Origin: Synechococcaceae cyanobacterium
Lineage (GTDB): Bacteria > Cyanobacteriota > Cyanobacteriia > PCC-6307 > Cyanobiaceae
Direction: 5' to 3'
DNA length: 34,854 bases
Assembly: GCA_947461705.1 (NCBI GenBank)
Contig: CANHMF010000009.1
Location: forward strand, 1-34,854
Shown here: piece after piece, positions 1-7,870 of the stretch
How positions within the stretch are numbered: position 1 is the stretch's first letter
Layout of the letters: each line of letters opens with the position of its first letter
Made by a program: the position numbers and the translations under genes
Notes under the pieces: model-generated
What the model was told of the DNA's origin: nothing
The model's input: only the letters and a program-made list of their open reading frames with translations
Databases searched by the model: none

Positions 1-61
1 GGAGCGGCTTGGGATAGCTGAGCGTGAGCAACTCGCCGTCGCCGTCGCCGAACCCACTCAT
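1..61 (-). CDS. RluD-family pseudouridine synthase, N-terminal fragment (runs off the window)
   Basis: Reading the minus strand from an ATG at 61-59 gives MSGFGDGDGELLTLSYPKPL before the window ends. The GELLTLSYPKPL stretch resembles the start of cyanobacterial RluD-type 23S rRNA pseudouridine synthases, just ahead of their S4 domain; this is from memory of the family and rests on only 20 residues. The ATG overlaps the rbgA stop codon (ATGA), so the two are probably translationally coupled. RluD next to RbgA/YlqF fits a ribosome-maturation operon. No catalytic residue is visible. Confidence 0.6.
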   Translation of the reverse strand, partial: MSGFGDGDGELLTLSYPKPL

Positions 62-1053
62 GGCTGTCCTGGAACCTTGGCCGCCGCGGGCAATTCCAGG
101 GCAATGGGGCCGAGCACGCCGCGGCGGAAGTCGTCGAGCAGGCGCTGGGACATGCGGGCCGTGTCGCCGCTGGTGTGGCGCGTGGCCGCGGCCTCCAACC
201 AGGCGGCGGCGTCAGGGGGGAGTCCTGCGGGGTGCTCTCCGGAATTCTGTACAGGCTGTACAGAACCCTGCGAAGGCGCCTCTGAGCCTGCAGCCACCGC
301 CCCGAGCGCCTGCAACGGCACCCCATAGCGGCGCTCCAGCAAGCCGGCGGGCACCCCCGCAGCCAGCACGGGCTCCAGCCCTGCCAGCACCCGCACAAAG
401 GCCATGGCCACCGCTTCGCCGTCGTAGGCGGCCTGGCCGATGTCGTCGCATAGAGCGAGGCGCAGGGCCGCCAGCTGGTCATCCAGCCTGGGTGGCAACA
501 CCCCTGGGGCATCCAGCAGATCGAGGTCCTGCCCCAGGCGCACCCAGCGCAGGCTGCGGGTCACGCCGGCCCGGCGAGCACTGTCCACCACCTTCTGGCG
601 CACCAACCGGTTGATCAGGGCCGACTTCCCCACGTTGGGGAAGCCCAGCATCAACGCCCGCACGGGCCTGGGCTTCATGCCGCGACCGGCGCGGCGGGCA
701 TTGAGGGCGGCTCCGGCCCGGATCGCCGCCTGCTGTAGCTGCTTCACGCCGGTGCCGGCCTTGGCATCACACCACCAGGGGGTCTGGCCATGGGCCCGAA
801 ACCACGCTTCCCACAACTGGCGAGCCTCGGGGCTGATCATGTCGCGCCGATTCACCACCAACAGGTGCTGCTTGCCCTTGATCCAGCGCTGCAGGCGGGG
901 ATGGCTGGTGGCCATGGGGATACGGGCGTCCCGCACCTCAATCACCAGATCCACCTTGGCCAGGTTGTCGGTGAGGGAACGCTCCGCCTTGGCGATATGC
1001 CCGGGGTACCACTGAATCGCCGGGGCGGCACTGCTGAGCAGTTCAGCCTCCAT
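58..1053 (-). CDS. rbgA: Ribosome biogenesis GTPase RbgA/YlqF
   Basis: A circularly permuted GTPase of the YlqF/RbgA family, which in other bacteria acts late in 50S subunit maturation. From the ATG at 1053 (331 residues) the motifs come in permuted order: WYPGH near residue 16, the G4-type NRRD at 68-71, G5-type DAK at 96-98, then the P-loop GFPNVGKS at 137-144, the G2 threonine near 165 and G3 DAPG at 181-184. The P-loop follows G4, which defines the permuted class. A GTG at 1056 is an alternative start. The ATG shares one base with the upstream universal stress protein stop (TGATG), and the stop overlaps the RluD-like start, so three genes form a tight operon. The C-terminal segment, about residues 255-331, is rich in Ala and Gln. 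Confidence 0.93.
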   Translation of the reverse strand: MEAELLSSAAPAIQWYPGHIAKAERSLTDNLAKVDLVIEVRDARIPMATSHPRLQRWIKGKQHLLVVNRRDMISPEARQLWEAWFRAHGQTPWWCDAKAGTGVKQLQQAAIRAGAALNARRAGRGMKPRPVRALMLGFPNVGKSALINRLVRQKVVDSARRAGVTRSLRWVRLGQDLDLLDAPGVLPPRLDDQLAALRLALCDDIGQAAYDGEAVAMAFVRVLAGLEPVLAAGVPAGLLERRYGVPLQALGAVAAGSEAPSQGSVQPVQNSGEHPAGLPPDAAAWLEAAATRHTSGDTARMSQRLLDDFRRGVLGPIALELPAAAKVPGQP

Positions 1054-1430
1054 CACGGCACCACCAGCACGGGGCAGGGCGCCAGTTGAATCACGCGGGA
1101 GGCGGTGCTCGGGGCCTCGTCGGCCTCAAGGCTGAGGCCGCGGGTGCCCATCACGATCACATCGGCGTTGATCTCATCGGCCACATCACAGATCACGAAG
1201 GCCGGCTTCCCCTCCCGCTCAATCACCTCGCAGCTCACGCCCTGCTCCTGGAAGCGGCTGCGGGCCTGCTCCAGCAGCTCCGCCACGGCAGCGGGATCGT
1301 CCTGCCCGGGCTCCACCACCGAGAGCACCACCAGGCGGCTGTCGTGCTGCTGCGCCACTTTCAGGGCCGTGGCAGCGGTTTCGGCAGCCTGGCGGCTGCG
1401 GTCGATGGGAAACAGAACAATCTCGAACAT
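1053..1430 (-). CDS. Universal stress protein (UspA family)
   Basis: A single-domain Usp protein of about 125 residues: a first strand (EIVLFPIDRS), central DVIVMGTRGLS and a C-terminal PCPVLVVP strand, the usual alpha/beta Usp fold. I start it at the ATG at 1430; a TTG two codons upstream is possible but less likely. ATP-binding members carry G-2x-G-9x-G-(S/T) near the C-terminus. Here MGTRG is followed by LSLEADEAPSTASR, so the last Gly-Ser part is not canonical and nucleotide binding is doubtful. It is the first gene of the Usp-rbgA-rluD operon and is divergent from the phosphatase gene across about 70 bases. Confidence 0.88.
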   Translation of the reverse strand: MFEIVLFPIDRSRQAAETAATALKVAQQHDSRLVVLSVVEPGQDDPAAVAELLEQARSRFQEQGVSCEVIEREGKPAFVICDVADEINADVIVMGTRGLSLEADEAPSTASRVIQLAPCPVLVVP

Positions 1431-1461
1431 GGCCAACCGGCCGGTGCCCCCTCTGTCTAGC

Positions 1462-1497
1462 GCCCTGGGCCATCAGGGCAGGCCTGGCTGGCCAGGC
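1462..1497. repeat. Two short inverted repeats in the Usp/phosphatase divergent spacer
   Basis: The spacer between two divergent genes holds GCCCTG (1462-1467) with CAGGGC (1474-1479), and GCCTGGC (1482-1488) with GCCAGGC (1491-1497) around a two-base centre. The second reads as a near-palindrome suited to a dimeric regulator. There is no T tract, so this is unlikely to be a terminator. A role as an operator is inference only. Confidence 0.4.
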
Positions 1498-1501
1498 TCT
1501 A

Positions 1502-3505
1502 ATGGGTCATACGCTTAGGCCCTGTGCCATGCAGTCTCCGTGGCCTTCCCTCCGCCGGGTGCTCTGGGAAAGCCGTCCCTTACGCCAAAAGTTGGCCCTG
1601 GGGGTGTGGTTGTCCGTAGTGCCGATCTCCCTGGTGGCCTCCTTGGTGGCCCTGGAGAACGCCAAACGGGTGGTGGTTGGACAGTTGCAGCAGCAGCTGA
1701 TCTGGGATGCGGAACAGGCCAGCAGCTGGCTCTACTGGTGGGACAGCCAGCACCTGCGCACCCTGCAATTCAGTGCTGACTCCCCCGCAATCCGCAGCCT
1801 GCAGAACCAGGAGGCGAGTCAGGCCATGCAGGGCCTCGCGTCGATCTTTCCCAACTACAGCTACAGCCTGATTGAGCGCAACGGGGCATTAGTACACAGA
1901 TCCGGCCAGCTCACCGCCACGGAGGGCGAAACGATGAGCCAGTTGCTGAGGGATCCACACAGCTCCTATGCCAGGGCCCTGGCCGGCACTCCGACCAGCC
2001 GCCCCCTCGCCCCACCGCATGTGGCACTGCCCTGCATCGCCAGCAGCGTGCCCGTGTATCGCGGCAGCACAGCAGAAAAACCGCAAACCATCGGGGTACT
2101 GAGCAGCTGCCTGGCCCTCAGTGAACTGGGCTCTGTAACCGGCATCAACGAGCTGATCAAGGCCGCCTCGAACGGTCGCGGAGCGCTCCCCTTGATCGAT
2201 CTCGACCATGGCAAGCCTTACGGGTATGCCCTGATGCTGGTGATCGATCCCGGCAGCGCGATTCTGCTGGGCCAGCCCAATGCCAACCTTCAGGACCAGC
2301 TCCTGCTGCTCGATCCACACCGCAACCGCACCACCCAGTGGTGGCCCCTGATCCGCCTGGCCATGGCGGGGCGCACCACAACCAGCTTCGAGCGCATCCA
2401 GCTCAACGGGATCTGGTACTTCGTGGGAGTGGATCGCAGGATTGCCGGCCGGACCGTGCTGATGGTGCTCGATGAGCGCTCGGCCTTTGCCACCGTGAAC
2501 TCCCTGTTCACCTGGATCTGGCTGGGGAACCTGCTGGCCCTGGTGGTGAGCTCGTTGGCCATCCACCGAATCTGCGGAGCCCTCGCCAAACCTGTGGACC
2601 AGGCCGGTGAGGCCCTCTCGCGCATCAGCCACGGTGACTTTGGCGAGCCCCTCCCCACCGACAGCAGTGATGTGGGTCGCCTGTTCAACTATGTGAATCA
2701 GGCCTCCAGCCAGCTGCAGGCCTTTCTGGCTGACGCCAAGGCCCACGCCATCACGGACACCCAACTGGAAGAAGCGCGCCGGATTCAGGCGGACTTTCTC
2801 ATTCGCGATCTGCCCTCCAGCCCCCAGGTGGAGCTGGCAGCCATGTTCGATCCGGCCTACCAGATCGGCGCCGATTGGTACGACGCCCTGGAGCGGGATG
2901 GCGTTGTGTTCGTGGTGGTGGCCGACGTCTGCGACAAGGGAATTCCCTCTGCCCTGTACATGTCGGTGTTTCGCTCCCTGCTGCGGCTCAGCCTGGTGAA
3001 GGAGTGGGACCTGTGCCACGAGCCGTGCCGAGCCATCTGCCGCGCCATCGGCACGGTGAACACCTACATGGCCGAGACCCATGGCAGCACCGCCATGTTT
3101 GCCACGGCCTTCGTGGGGGCGTACGACCCCCAGCACCAGCAGCTGAGCTATGTGGTGGCGGGCCATGAGGCGCCCCTGGTGCTGCAGGGAGACCAGCTGC
3201 AGAGCCTCACCCTGGGCGGACCAGCCCTGGGCCTGTTCCGGGCGGCGACGTTCCAGCCAGGGCAATGCCAGCTGCAGGCGGGAGGCCTGTTATTCGCCTT
3301 CAGCGACGGTCTGCCCGATGCGCGCACCCCAACGGGCGAGTCGTTCGGGCAAGCCCGCATCGCCACCCTGCTGCAGACCAGGCCCTCCAACTGTTGGACC
3401 GCCGCAGAGTTGGTGCAGCGGTTCCGGCAGACCGTGCAGGAGCACATGGGCACAGCCGAACAGTTCGACGACCTCACCTTGCTGAGCCTGAAGGTGGGCG
3501 GCTGA
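1502..3505 (+). CDS. Membrane-bound PP2C-type serine phosphatase with HAMP domain (RsbU/SpoIIE family)
   Basis: A 667-residue sensor phosphatase. One membrane segment lies at about residues 31-51, an extracytoplasmic sensor region at about 55-333, a second membrane segment at about 336-356, HAMP at about 357-410 and a PPM/SpoIIE phosphatase domain from about 430 to the end. Metal-site motifs are visible: GADWYDAL near 455, VVADVCDKGIPSALYMS near 471, VVAGHEAPLVL, FAFSDGLPDA and the C-terminal FDDLTLL. Family members remove phosphate from anti-sigma-factor antagonists (STAS proteins), linking an external signal to sigma-factor or other output. No STAS or anti-sigma gene lies nearby, so the target is unknown. 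ATG 1502 is used; ATG 1529 is equally plausible and still precedes the first membrane segment. pgk follows on the same strand after 69 bases. Confidence 0.9.
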   Translation: MGHTLRPCAMQSPWPSLRRVLWESRPLRQKLALGVWLSVVPISLVASLVALENAKRVVVGQLQQQLIWDAEQASSWLYWWDSQHLRTLQFSADSPAIRSLQNQEASQAMQGLASIFPNYSYSLIERNGALVHRSGQLTATEGETMSQLLRDPHSSYARALAGTPTSRPLAPPHVALPCIASSVPVYRGSTAEKPQTIGVLSSCLALSELGSVTGINELIKAASNGRGALPLIDLDHGKPYGYALMLVIDPGSAILLGQPNANLQDQLLLLDPHRNRTTQWWPLIRLAMAGRTTTSFERIQLNGIWYFVGVDRRIAGRTVLMVLDERSAFATVNSLFTWIWLGNLLALVVSSLAIHRICGALAKPVDQAGEALSRISHGDFGEPLPTDSSDVGRLFNYVNQASSQLQAFLADAKAHAITDTQLEEARRIQADFLIRDLPSSPQVELAAMFDPAYQIGADWYDALERDGVVFVVVADVCDKGIPSALYMSVFRSLLRLSLVKEWDLCHEPCRAICRAIGTVNTYMAETHGSTAMFATAFVGAYDPQHQQLSYVVAGHEAPLVLQGDQLQSLTLGGPALGLFRAATFQPGQCQLQAGGLLFAFSDGLPDARTPTGESFGQARIATLLQTRPSNCWTAAELVQRFRQTVQEHMGTAEQFDDLTLLSLKVGG

Positions 3506-3574
3506 GGCCGCTTGTTCGGTTGGCCCCTTGACCCACCCGCTAAATTCGCCCGACCTGAACCCTCCTGCGACCCC

Positions 3575-4783
3575 ATGGCGAAGCGCTCCCTGGCCAGCCT
3601 CTCCGCTGACGACCTGCGCGGCAAGCGCGTGCTGGTTCGGGTTGACTTCAACGTGCCCCTCAACGATGCCGGTGCCATCACCGATGACACCCGCATCCGG
3701 GCTGCCCTGCCCACCATCAACGCCCTCACCGACAAGGGCGCCAAGGTGATCCTGGCGGCCCACTTCGGCCGTCCCAAGGGGCAGGTCAACGAAGGCATGC
3801 GCCTCACCCCCGTGGCCGCCCGCCTTGCTGAGCTGCTGAGCAAGCCTGTGGTGAAGACCGACAGCTGCATCGGCCCCGATGCCGAAGCCAAGGTGGCCGC
3901 CATGGCCGAAGGCGATGTGGTGCTGCTCGAAAACGTGCGCTTCTTCGCCGAGGAAGAGAAGAACGAGGGCGATTTCGCCAAGCAGCTGGCCGCTCTGGCC
4001 GATGTGTACGTGAACGACGCCTTCGGCGCCGCCCACCGTGCCCACGCCTCCACCGAGGGCGTCACCCAGTACCTGAGCCCCTCGGTGGCCGGCTACCTGA
4101 TGGAGAAGGAACTGCAGTACCTGCAGGGCGCCATCGATGAGCCCAAGCGCCCCCTAGCCGCCATCGTGGGCGGCTCGAAGGTGAGCTCCAAGATCGGCGT
4201 GCTCGAGGCCCTGATCGACAAGTGCGACAAGGTGCTGATCGGCGGCGGCATGATCTTCACCTTCTACAAGGCCCGCGGCCTGGCGGTGGGCAAGAGCCTG
4301 GTGGAAGAGGACAAGCTGGAGCTGGCCAAGGAGCTGGAGGCCAAGGCGGCCGCCAAGGGCGTGCAGCTGCTGCTGCCCACCGATGTGGTGCTGGCTGACA
4401 ACTTCGCCCCCGACGCCAACAGCCAGACCGTGTCCATCAACGCCATCCCCGATGGCTGGATGGGCCTGGACATCGGCCCCGACTCGATCAAGGCCTTCCA
4501 GGAGGCCCTGGCCGACTGCAAGACCGTGATCTGGAACGGCCCCATGGGCGTGTTCGAGTTCGACAAGTTCGCCGCCGGCACCAACGGCATCGCCCACACC
4601 CTGGCCGACCTGAGCGCCCAGGGCTGCTGCACGATCATCGGCGGCGGCGACTCCGTGGCCGCCGTGGAGAAGGTGGGCGTGGCCGACAAGATGTCCCACA
4701 TCTCCACCGGCGGTGGCGCCAGCCTGGAGCTGCTGGAAGGCAAGGTGCTGCCCGGCGTGGCCGCCCTCGACGAGGCGGCCTGA
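3575..4783 (+). CDS. pgk: Phosphoglycerate kinase
   Basis: Makes 1,3-bisphosphoglycerate and ADP from 3-phosphoglycerate and ATP in the Calvin cycle, and runs in reverse in glycolysis; cytoplasmic. The 402-residue protein has the usual length. It has the substrate-loop RVDFNVPL near residue 22, AAHFGRPKG near 61, [12 protein letters not shown], the nucleotide-site NGPMGVFEF, and the C-terminal [13 protein letters not shown] and [12 protein letters not shown]. The ATG at 3575 starts MAKRSLASL; an upstream in-frame ATG at 3512 would only add a non-conserved tail. Codon use is strongly biased to G/C third positions and very regular, as in highly expressed genes. A TAAATT at 3541-3546 could be a -10 box, but I see no convincing -35. 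Confidence 0.98.
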   Translation: MAKRSLASLSADDLRGKRVLVRVDFNVPLNDAGAITDDTRIRAALPTINALTDKGAKVILAAHFGRPKGQVNEGMRLTPVAARLAELLSKPVVKTDSCIGPDAEAKVAAMAEGDVVLLENVRFFAEEEKNEGDFAKQLAALADVYVNDAFGAAHRAHASTEGVTQYLSPSVAGYLMEKELQYLQGAIDEPKRPLAAIVGGSKVSSKIGVLEALIDKCDKVLIGGGMIFTFYKARGLAVGKSLVEEDKLELAKELEAKAAAKGVQLLLPTDVVLADNFAPDANSQTVSINAIPDGWMGLDIGPDSIKAFQEALADCKTVIWNGPMGVFEFDKFAAGTNGIAHTLADLSAQGCCTIIGGGDSVAAVEKVGVADKMSHISTGGGASLELLEGKVLPGVAALDEAA

Positions 4784-4794
4784 GCCTCATCGCA

Positions 4795-5166
4795 TCAGCG
4801 CCTGGGCAACAGCTGCTGCAGCTGCGTCATCTCCTCGCGACGTAGCTGCATCCGGCCGCTCTGCAGCCTCTCGAGGCAGCCCTCCACGGCCAGCAGGCCC
4901 CGGGCCTGCTCCAGGCAGGTGCCGCTCTGATCCAACAGCGTGAGCCGCTGGCTATGGAATCGCTGCTCCAGGTCGCGCTGGGCTCTTACATAGTCGCGGC
5001 GCTGCTGGGCACTGAGCTTGGTGAGGGCTTCAGCGCGCTGGCGCTGCCAGCCCTGCCAGCGCTGCTGCAACTGGGATTGCGGAGCCGGCTGCTGTGCCAG
5101 GACACTGCCCCCGCTCAGCACCAGCAGGGCGGCCAGGGCGGGCCAGGAACGGAGACGGGAGTGCAT
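4795..5166 (-). CDS. Small secreted hypothetical protein, helical
   Basis: A 123-residue protein I do not recognise. It starts with a typical signal peptide: positive MHSRLRS, a hydrophobic core at about 9-20, and a likely cleavage site after SVLA near residue 24. The mature part is almost entirely charged and helical, rich in Gln, Arg and Leu (QRWQGWQRQRAEALTKL and similar), suggesting a coiled coil. Two Cys residues (SGTCLEQ and VEGCLERL) could form a disulfide in the periplasm. It converges on pgk with an 11-base gap. No function assigned. Confidence 0.72.
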   Translation of the reverse strand: MHSRLRSWPALAALLVLSGGSVLAQQPAPQSQLQQRWQGWQRQRAEALTKLSAQQRRDYVRAQRDLEQRFHSQRLTLLDQSGTCLEQARGLLAVEGCLERLQSGRMQLRREEMTQLQQLLPRR

Positions 5167-5266
5167 GGGAACGCTTGGGCCGGGACACCCCCATGCTCAG
5201 CAGCGGATCGGACCCAGAGCTGACTGCCGCAGCCCGGATCGATGACCAGATCCAACTGACCCTCTC

Positions 5267-6544
5267 TCACACCGCAGCAGGCAGCGAGCGGCCCTGCAGC
5301 ACCACGGCAAACCCCTGCTCGCTGCGCACGGCTTCCAGCCCACCGCCATGGGCCGCCGCCACCCGGGCGGCGATGGCCAGGCCGAGGCCGCAATGGCCCA
5401 GGCCACCGCGGGCGCGATCCAGCCGTTGGAAGGGCATCAGGGCCTGGGCCCACTGGTCGGGGGCGATCCCCGCACCGCAATCCCACACCGCAATCCGGAA
5501 ACCCTCCCCGTCCGGCAGCGCCGAGCGCAGCACCAACCGCAGCGGCGCCTGACCATGGCTGAGGGCGTTATCCAGCAGATTGCCGACGGCCCTGCAGAGC
5601 GCCGTGGGCTGCACCCAGCGCTGCAGTGGCTCGAGATCCAGCTGCAGCTCACGGGGATCGATGGCAGCACTCAGCTCCGCCAACAGCTGCTCCAACGGCA
5701 CCTGCACCGGCGGCTCCGCATCCACGCCGCCGGCAAACAACAGGAACTGGGCCGTGATGCGCTCGAGGGCATCGAGATCGGCCTCGGAGCGCTGCAGATC
5801 CGCGGGCTCCGGCCGGGCCAAGCCGAGCCGGAGCCGCAAGCGGGTGATGGGGCTCTTGAGGTCGTGGGCGATGCCGGCGAGCATGGTGGCCCGCTCCCGC
5901 TCGCTCAGGTCTAGGCGCTGCACCATGGCGTTGAACCGCCCCGTGAGCCGCCGCACCGCCCCAGTGCCCAGGGCGGCCAGGGGAGCAGGCCGGGCCGCCA
6001 GCCCCACCTGGCTGAGGGCCTGCTCCAAGCGCTGCAGAGGCCGTTGCACCTCGACCCAGAGGAACAGCAACGAGGCCGACACACTGCCCCCCAGCAGGGC
6101 CAGGCCCAGCAGCAGCGGATCGGGGGGCCAGCGTTGGGGGGAGCGCATCGGCGCGAATAGCCACACCGGCTCGAGAGGCGAGAGCAGCGCCACCCACACC
6201 CCCCGGGGATCCCCCGCCGCCGGTAACACCGGCGGGCAGTGGGGGAGCTGGCGGCACAGGGCCTGCTGCAGCCGCTCCGCCTGCACCGCCAGGCGGCCAT
6301 CGCCCCCCGTGGGGGGCAACTCCCCCACCCGCAGGGGCAGGCCACTCAAACGGGAGAGAGCGGCCGGCGGCAGGCGCTCGAGGGCCAACTCCCCCAGCCG
6401 CAGGTTGAAGGCCACCTCCGGGCCCATCTGGGCGATCTGGGCCCGCTCCAAGCGCTGGGCCAGCAGGGTTTGCAGCAGCACCAGGCTGAGGGCCGACACA
6501 CCGGCCCCCACCAGGGCATACCTAACGGGTGCGGGGCTGGCCAT
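5267..6544 (-). CDS. EnvZ-type sensor histidine kinase
   Basis: A 425-residue two-component kinase. Membrane segments lie at about residues 8-29 and 143-164, enclosing a periplasmic loop of about 110 residues; a HAMP-like region follows (170-220). The phosphoacceptor is His227 in GIAHDLKSPITRLRLRL, an H-box closely like that of EnvZ. The ATP-binding domain shows the N box NLLDNALSHG (322-331), the G1 box DCGAGI near 355 and the G2 box GHCGLGL (383-389). The ATG at 6544 lies inside the regulator gene (23-base overlap); a longer reading upstream only shadows the regulator. The order regulator-then-kinase with overlap argues for a cognate pair. The signal is unknown; an osmotic or envelope role is only an analogy to EnvZ. 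Confidence 0.92.
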   Translation of the reverse strand: MASPAPVRYALVGAGVSALSLVLLQTLLAQRLERAQIAQMGPEVAFNLRLGELALERLPPAALSRLSGLPLRVGELPPTGGDGRLAVQAERLQQALCRQLPHCPPVLPAAGDPRGVWVALLSPLEPVWLFAPMRSPQRWPPDPLLLGLALLGGSVSASLLFLWVEVQRPLQRLEQALSQVGLAARPAPLAALGTGAVRRLTGRFNAMVQRLDLSERERATMLAGIAHDLKSPITRLRLRLGLARPEPADLQRSEADLDALERITAQFLLFAGGVDAEPPVQVPLEQLLAELSAAIDPRELQLDLEPLQRWVQPTALCRAVGNLLDNALSHGQAPLRLVLRSALPDGEGFRIAVWDCGAGIAPDQWAQALMPFQRLDRARGGLGHCGLGLAIAARVAAAHGGGLEAVRSEQGFAVVLQGRSLPAAV

Positions 6545-7247
6545 CGGGCACAAATACGTAGCCGTAACCCCAGACCGTTTGCAAGTAGCGGGGCCGGCTG
6601 GGATCGGGCTCCACCAGCTTGCGCACCCGCGACACCTGCACGTCCATGCTGCGGCTGTCGGTGTCGGAATCGGGGCCGCGGGCCAGTTCAATCAGCCGCT
6701 CCCGCGACAGGGGCCGGTGGGGGTGCTGCACAAAGGCCACCAGCAGGCTGAACTCACCGCTGGTCATCACCACCGGCTCCCCGCCGCGCTGCAGCACCCG
6801 GGCCGCCAGGTCGAGCACGTTGTCGCCGAAGGCCACCTGCTGGCCCTCCGCCAAGGGGGTGCCGGCAGGCAGGGCCACCCGCCGCCGCAACACCGCCTCG
6901 ATGCGGGCCGTGAGTTCCCGGGGCAGGAAGGGCTTGCCCAGGTAGTCGTCGGCCCCCTGCTCCAGGCCGATGATCCGATCCACGGCATCGCCCTTGGCGG
7001 TGAGCATCACCACCGGCAGGTCGTCGCCGCCATCGCGCAGACGCCGCAGCAGGGTGAGGCCATCGTCGCCGGGCAGCATCACATCCAGCACCACCAGATC
7101 GGGCCGCTGGCTCTCCAGCCGGGCCATCAGCTGCTCGCCGGTGGAGAGGCAACGCACGTCGTAGCCCTGGTCGGTGAGGTAGGTGCCGAGCAAACGCCGC
7201 TGTTCAGGGTCGTCGTCCACCACCCAGATGTGCTGTGACTTGCCCAT
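6522..7247 (-). CDS. OmpR-family response regulator
   Basis: A 241-residue regulator. The receiver domain (about 5-120) has the acidic pocket DDD at 11-13, phosphoacceptor Asp55 in VVLDVMLPG, Thr83 in MLTAKGD and Lys105 in GKPF. The C-terminal winged helix (about 140-235) reads SGEFSLLVAF, RPLSRERLIELARG, RSMDVQVSRVRKLV and YLQTVWGYGYVFVPDG. This is notably close to the enterobacterial OmpR DNA-binding domain, including LARG and the VFVPDG end, and less like the usual cyanobacterial RpaA/RpaB proteins as I recall them. It is first in a two-gene operon with the overlapping kinase and is divergent from the EF-hand gene. Targets are unknown; regulation of porin or envelope genes would be the natural guess by analogy. 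Confidence 0.94.
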   Translation of the reverse strand: MGKSQHIWVVDDDPEQRRLLGTYLTDQGYDVRCLSTGEQLMARLESQRPDLVVLDVMLPGDDGLTLLRRLRDGGDDLPVVMLTAKGDAVDRIIGLEQGADDYLGKPFLPRELTARIEAVLRRRVALPAGTPLAEGQQVAFGDNVLDLAARVLQRGGEPVVMTSGEFSLLVAFVQHPHRPLSRERLIELARGPDSDTDSRSMDVQVSRVRKLVEPDPSRPRYLQTVWGYGYVFVPDGQPRTR

Positions 7248-7335
7248 CCGGGCAACCGGCTGCTGGCCCGACTGTATGGAGATGCGGGCGCCGGGTCAGC
7301 GGCAGAAGGATCTGGTCATACCTTCACGGCCCGGG

Positions 7336-7352
7336 GGCCACGGCCAGTGGCC
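7336..7352. repeat. Inverted repeat in the regulator/EF-hand divergent spacer
   Basis: GGCCAC (7336-7341) and GTGGCC (7347-7352) flank five bases in the 127-base spacer between the response regulator and the EF-hand gene. It sits about 25 bases before the EF-hand ATG, where a repressor or hairpin could act. No T tract follows. Such GC-rich repeats arise easily at this base composition. Confidence 0.3.
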
Positions 7353-7374
7353 AGGCACTCCATAGCCTTGGGCC

Positions 7375-7857
7375 ATGCGGGTGTTCCAGCCAGCCTTGTT
7401 CGCCTCCAGGCTCACTGCGGTGCTGGCCCTGGCCCTGCAGCCCCTGGCCTGGGCCCAGCCACTGCTGGCCCAGACCAGGGGCGAACTGGAGACCTACCAA
7501 CGGCGTCTGGAACAGCTGTTCGAACGCCTGGACAGCAATGGCGATCGACGCCTTACCCCGGCGGAAGTGCAGGGCCATCCCTACCTGCAGCGCCATTTCC
7601 AGCGCCTGGATCGCCAGGGCCGTGGCTATCTGGTGCCGGCCGACCTGAGCCCCGTCAACCCGAGCGTCCACGGGGAGCGGGCCCAGCAGTTCTTCACCTC
7701 GGCTGATCGCAACGGCAACGGCCGCATCGATCGCCAGGAGGCCGATGCCTACCCCTGGCTGGAGCGACGCTTCAACGCCATCGACAGCAATGGTGATGGC
7801 GGCATCAGCCGCGAAGAACTGATGAATCTGCGCAAGCGGCAAGCTGGCGGCTCCTGA
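7375..7857 (+). CDS. Secreted EF-hand calcium-binding protein
   Basis: A 160-residue protein with a signal peptide (hydrophobic core at about 12-28, likely cleavage near LAWA or LLAQ) and four EF-hand-like loops. Loop 1 is at 53-64 (DSNGDRRLTPAE), loop 2 at 79-90 (DRQGRGYLVPAD), loop 3 at 111-122 (DRNGNGRIDRQE) and loop 4 at 137-148 (DSNGDGGISREE). Loops 1, 3 and 4 have Asp at positions 1 and 3 (or Asp/Asn) and the bidentate Glu at 12. Loop 2 has Gln at 3, Arg at 5 and Asp at 12, so it probably binds poorly. A periplasmic or exported calcium sensor or buffer is likely. The next gene starts 13 bases downstream on the same strand. Confidence 0.9.
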   Translation: MRVFQPALFASRLTAVLALALQPLAWAQPLLAQTRGELETYQRRLEQLFERLDSNGDRRLTPAEVQGHPYLQRHFQRLDRQGRGYLVPADLSPVNPSVHGERAQQFFTSADRNGNGRIDRQEADAYPWLERRFNAIDSNGDGGISREELMNLRKRQAGGS

Positions 7858-7870
7858 GCCCCACGCCTCC

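Noticed and set aside
1889-3265. Long minus-strand open frame of about 458 codons opposite the phosphatase gene
   Set aside because: It lacks any recognisable domain, is rich in His/Gln/Gly as expected for an antisense shadow of a high-GC gene, and the plus strand encodes a clear HAMP-PP2C protein.
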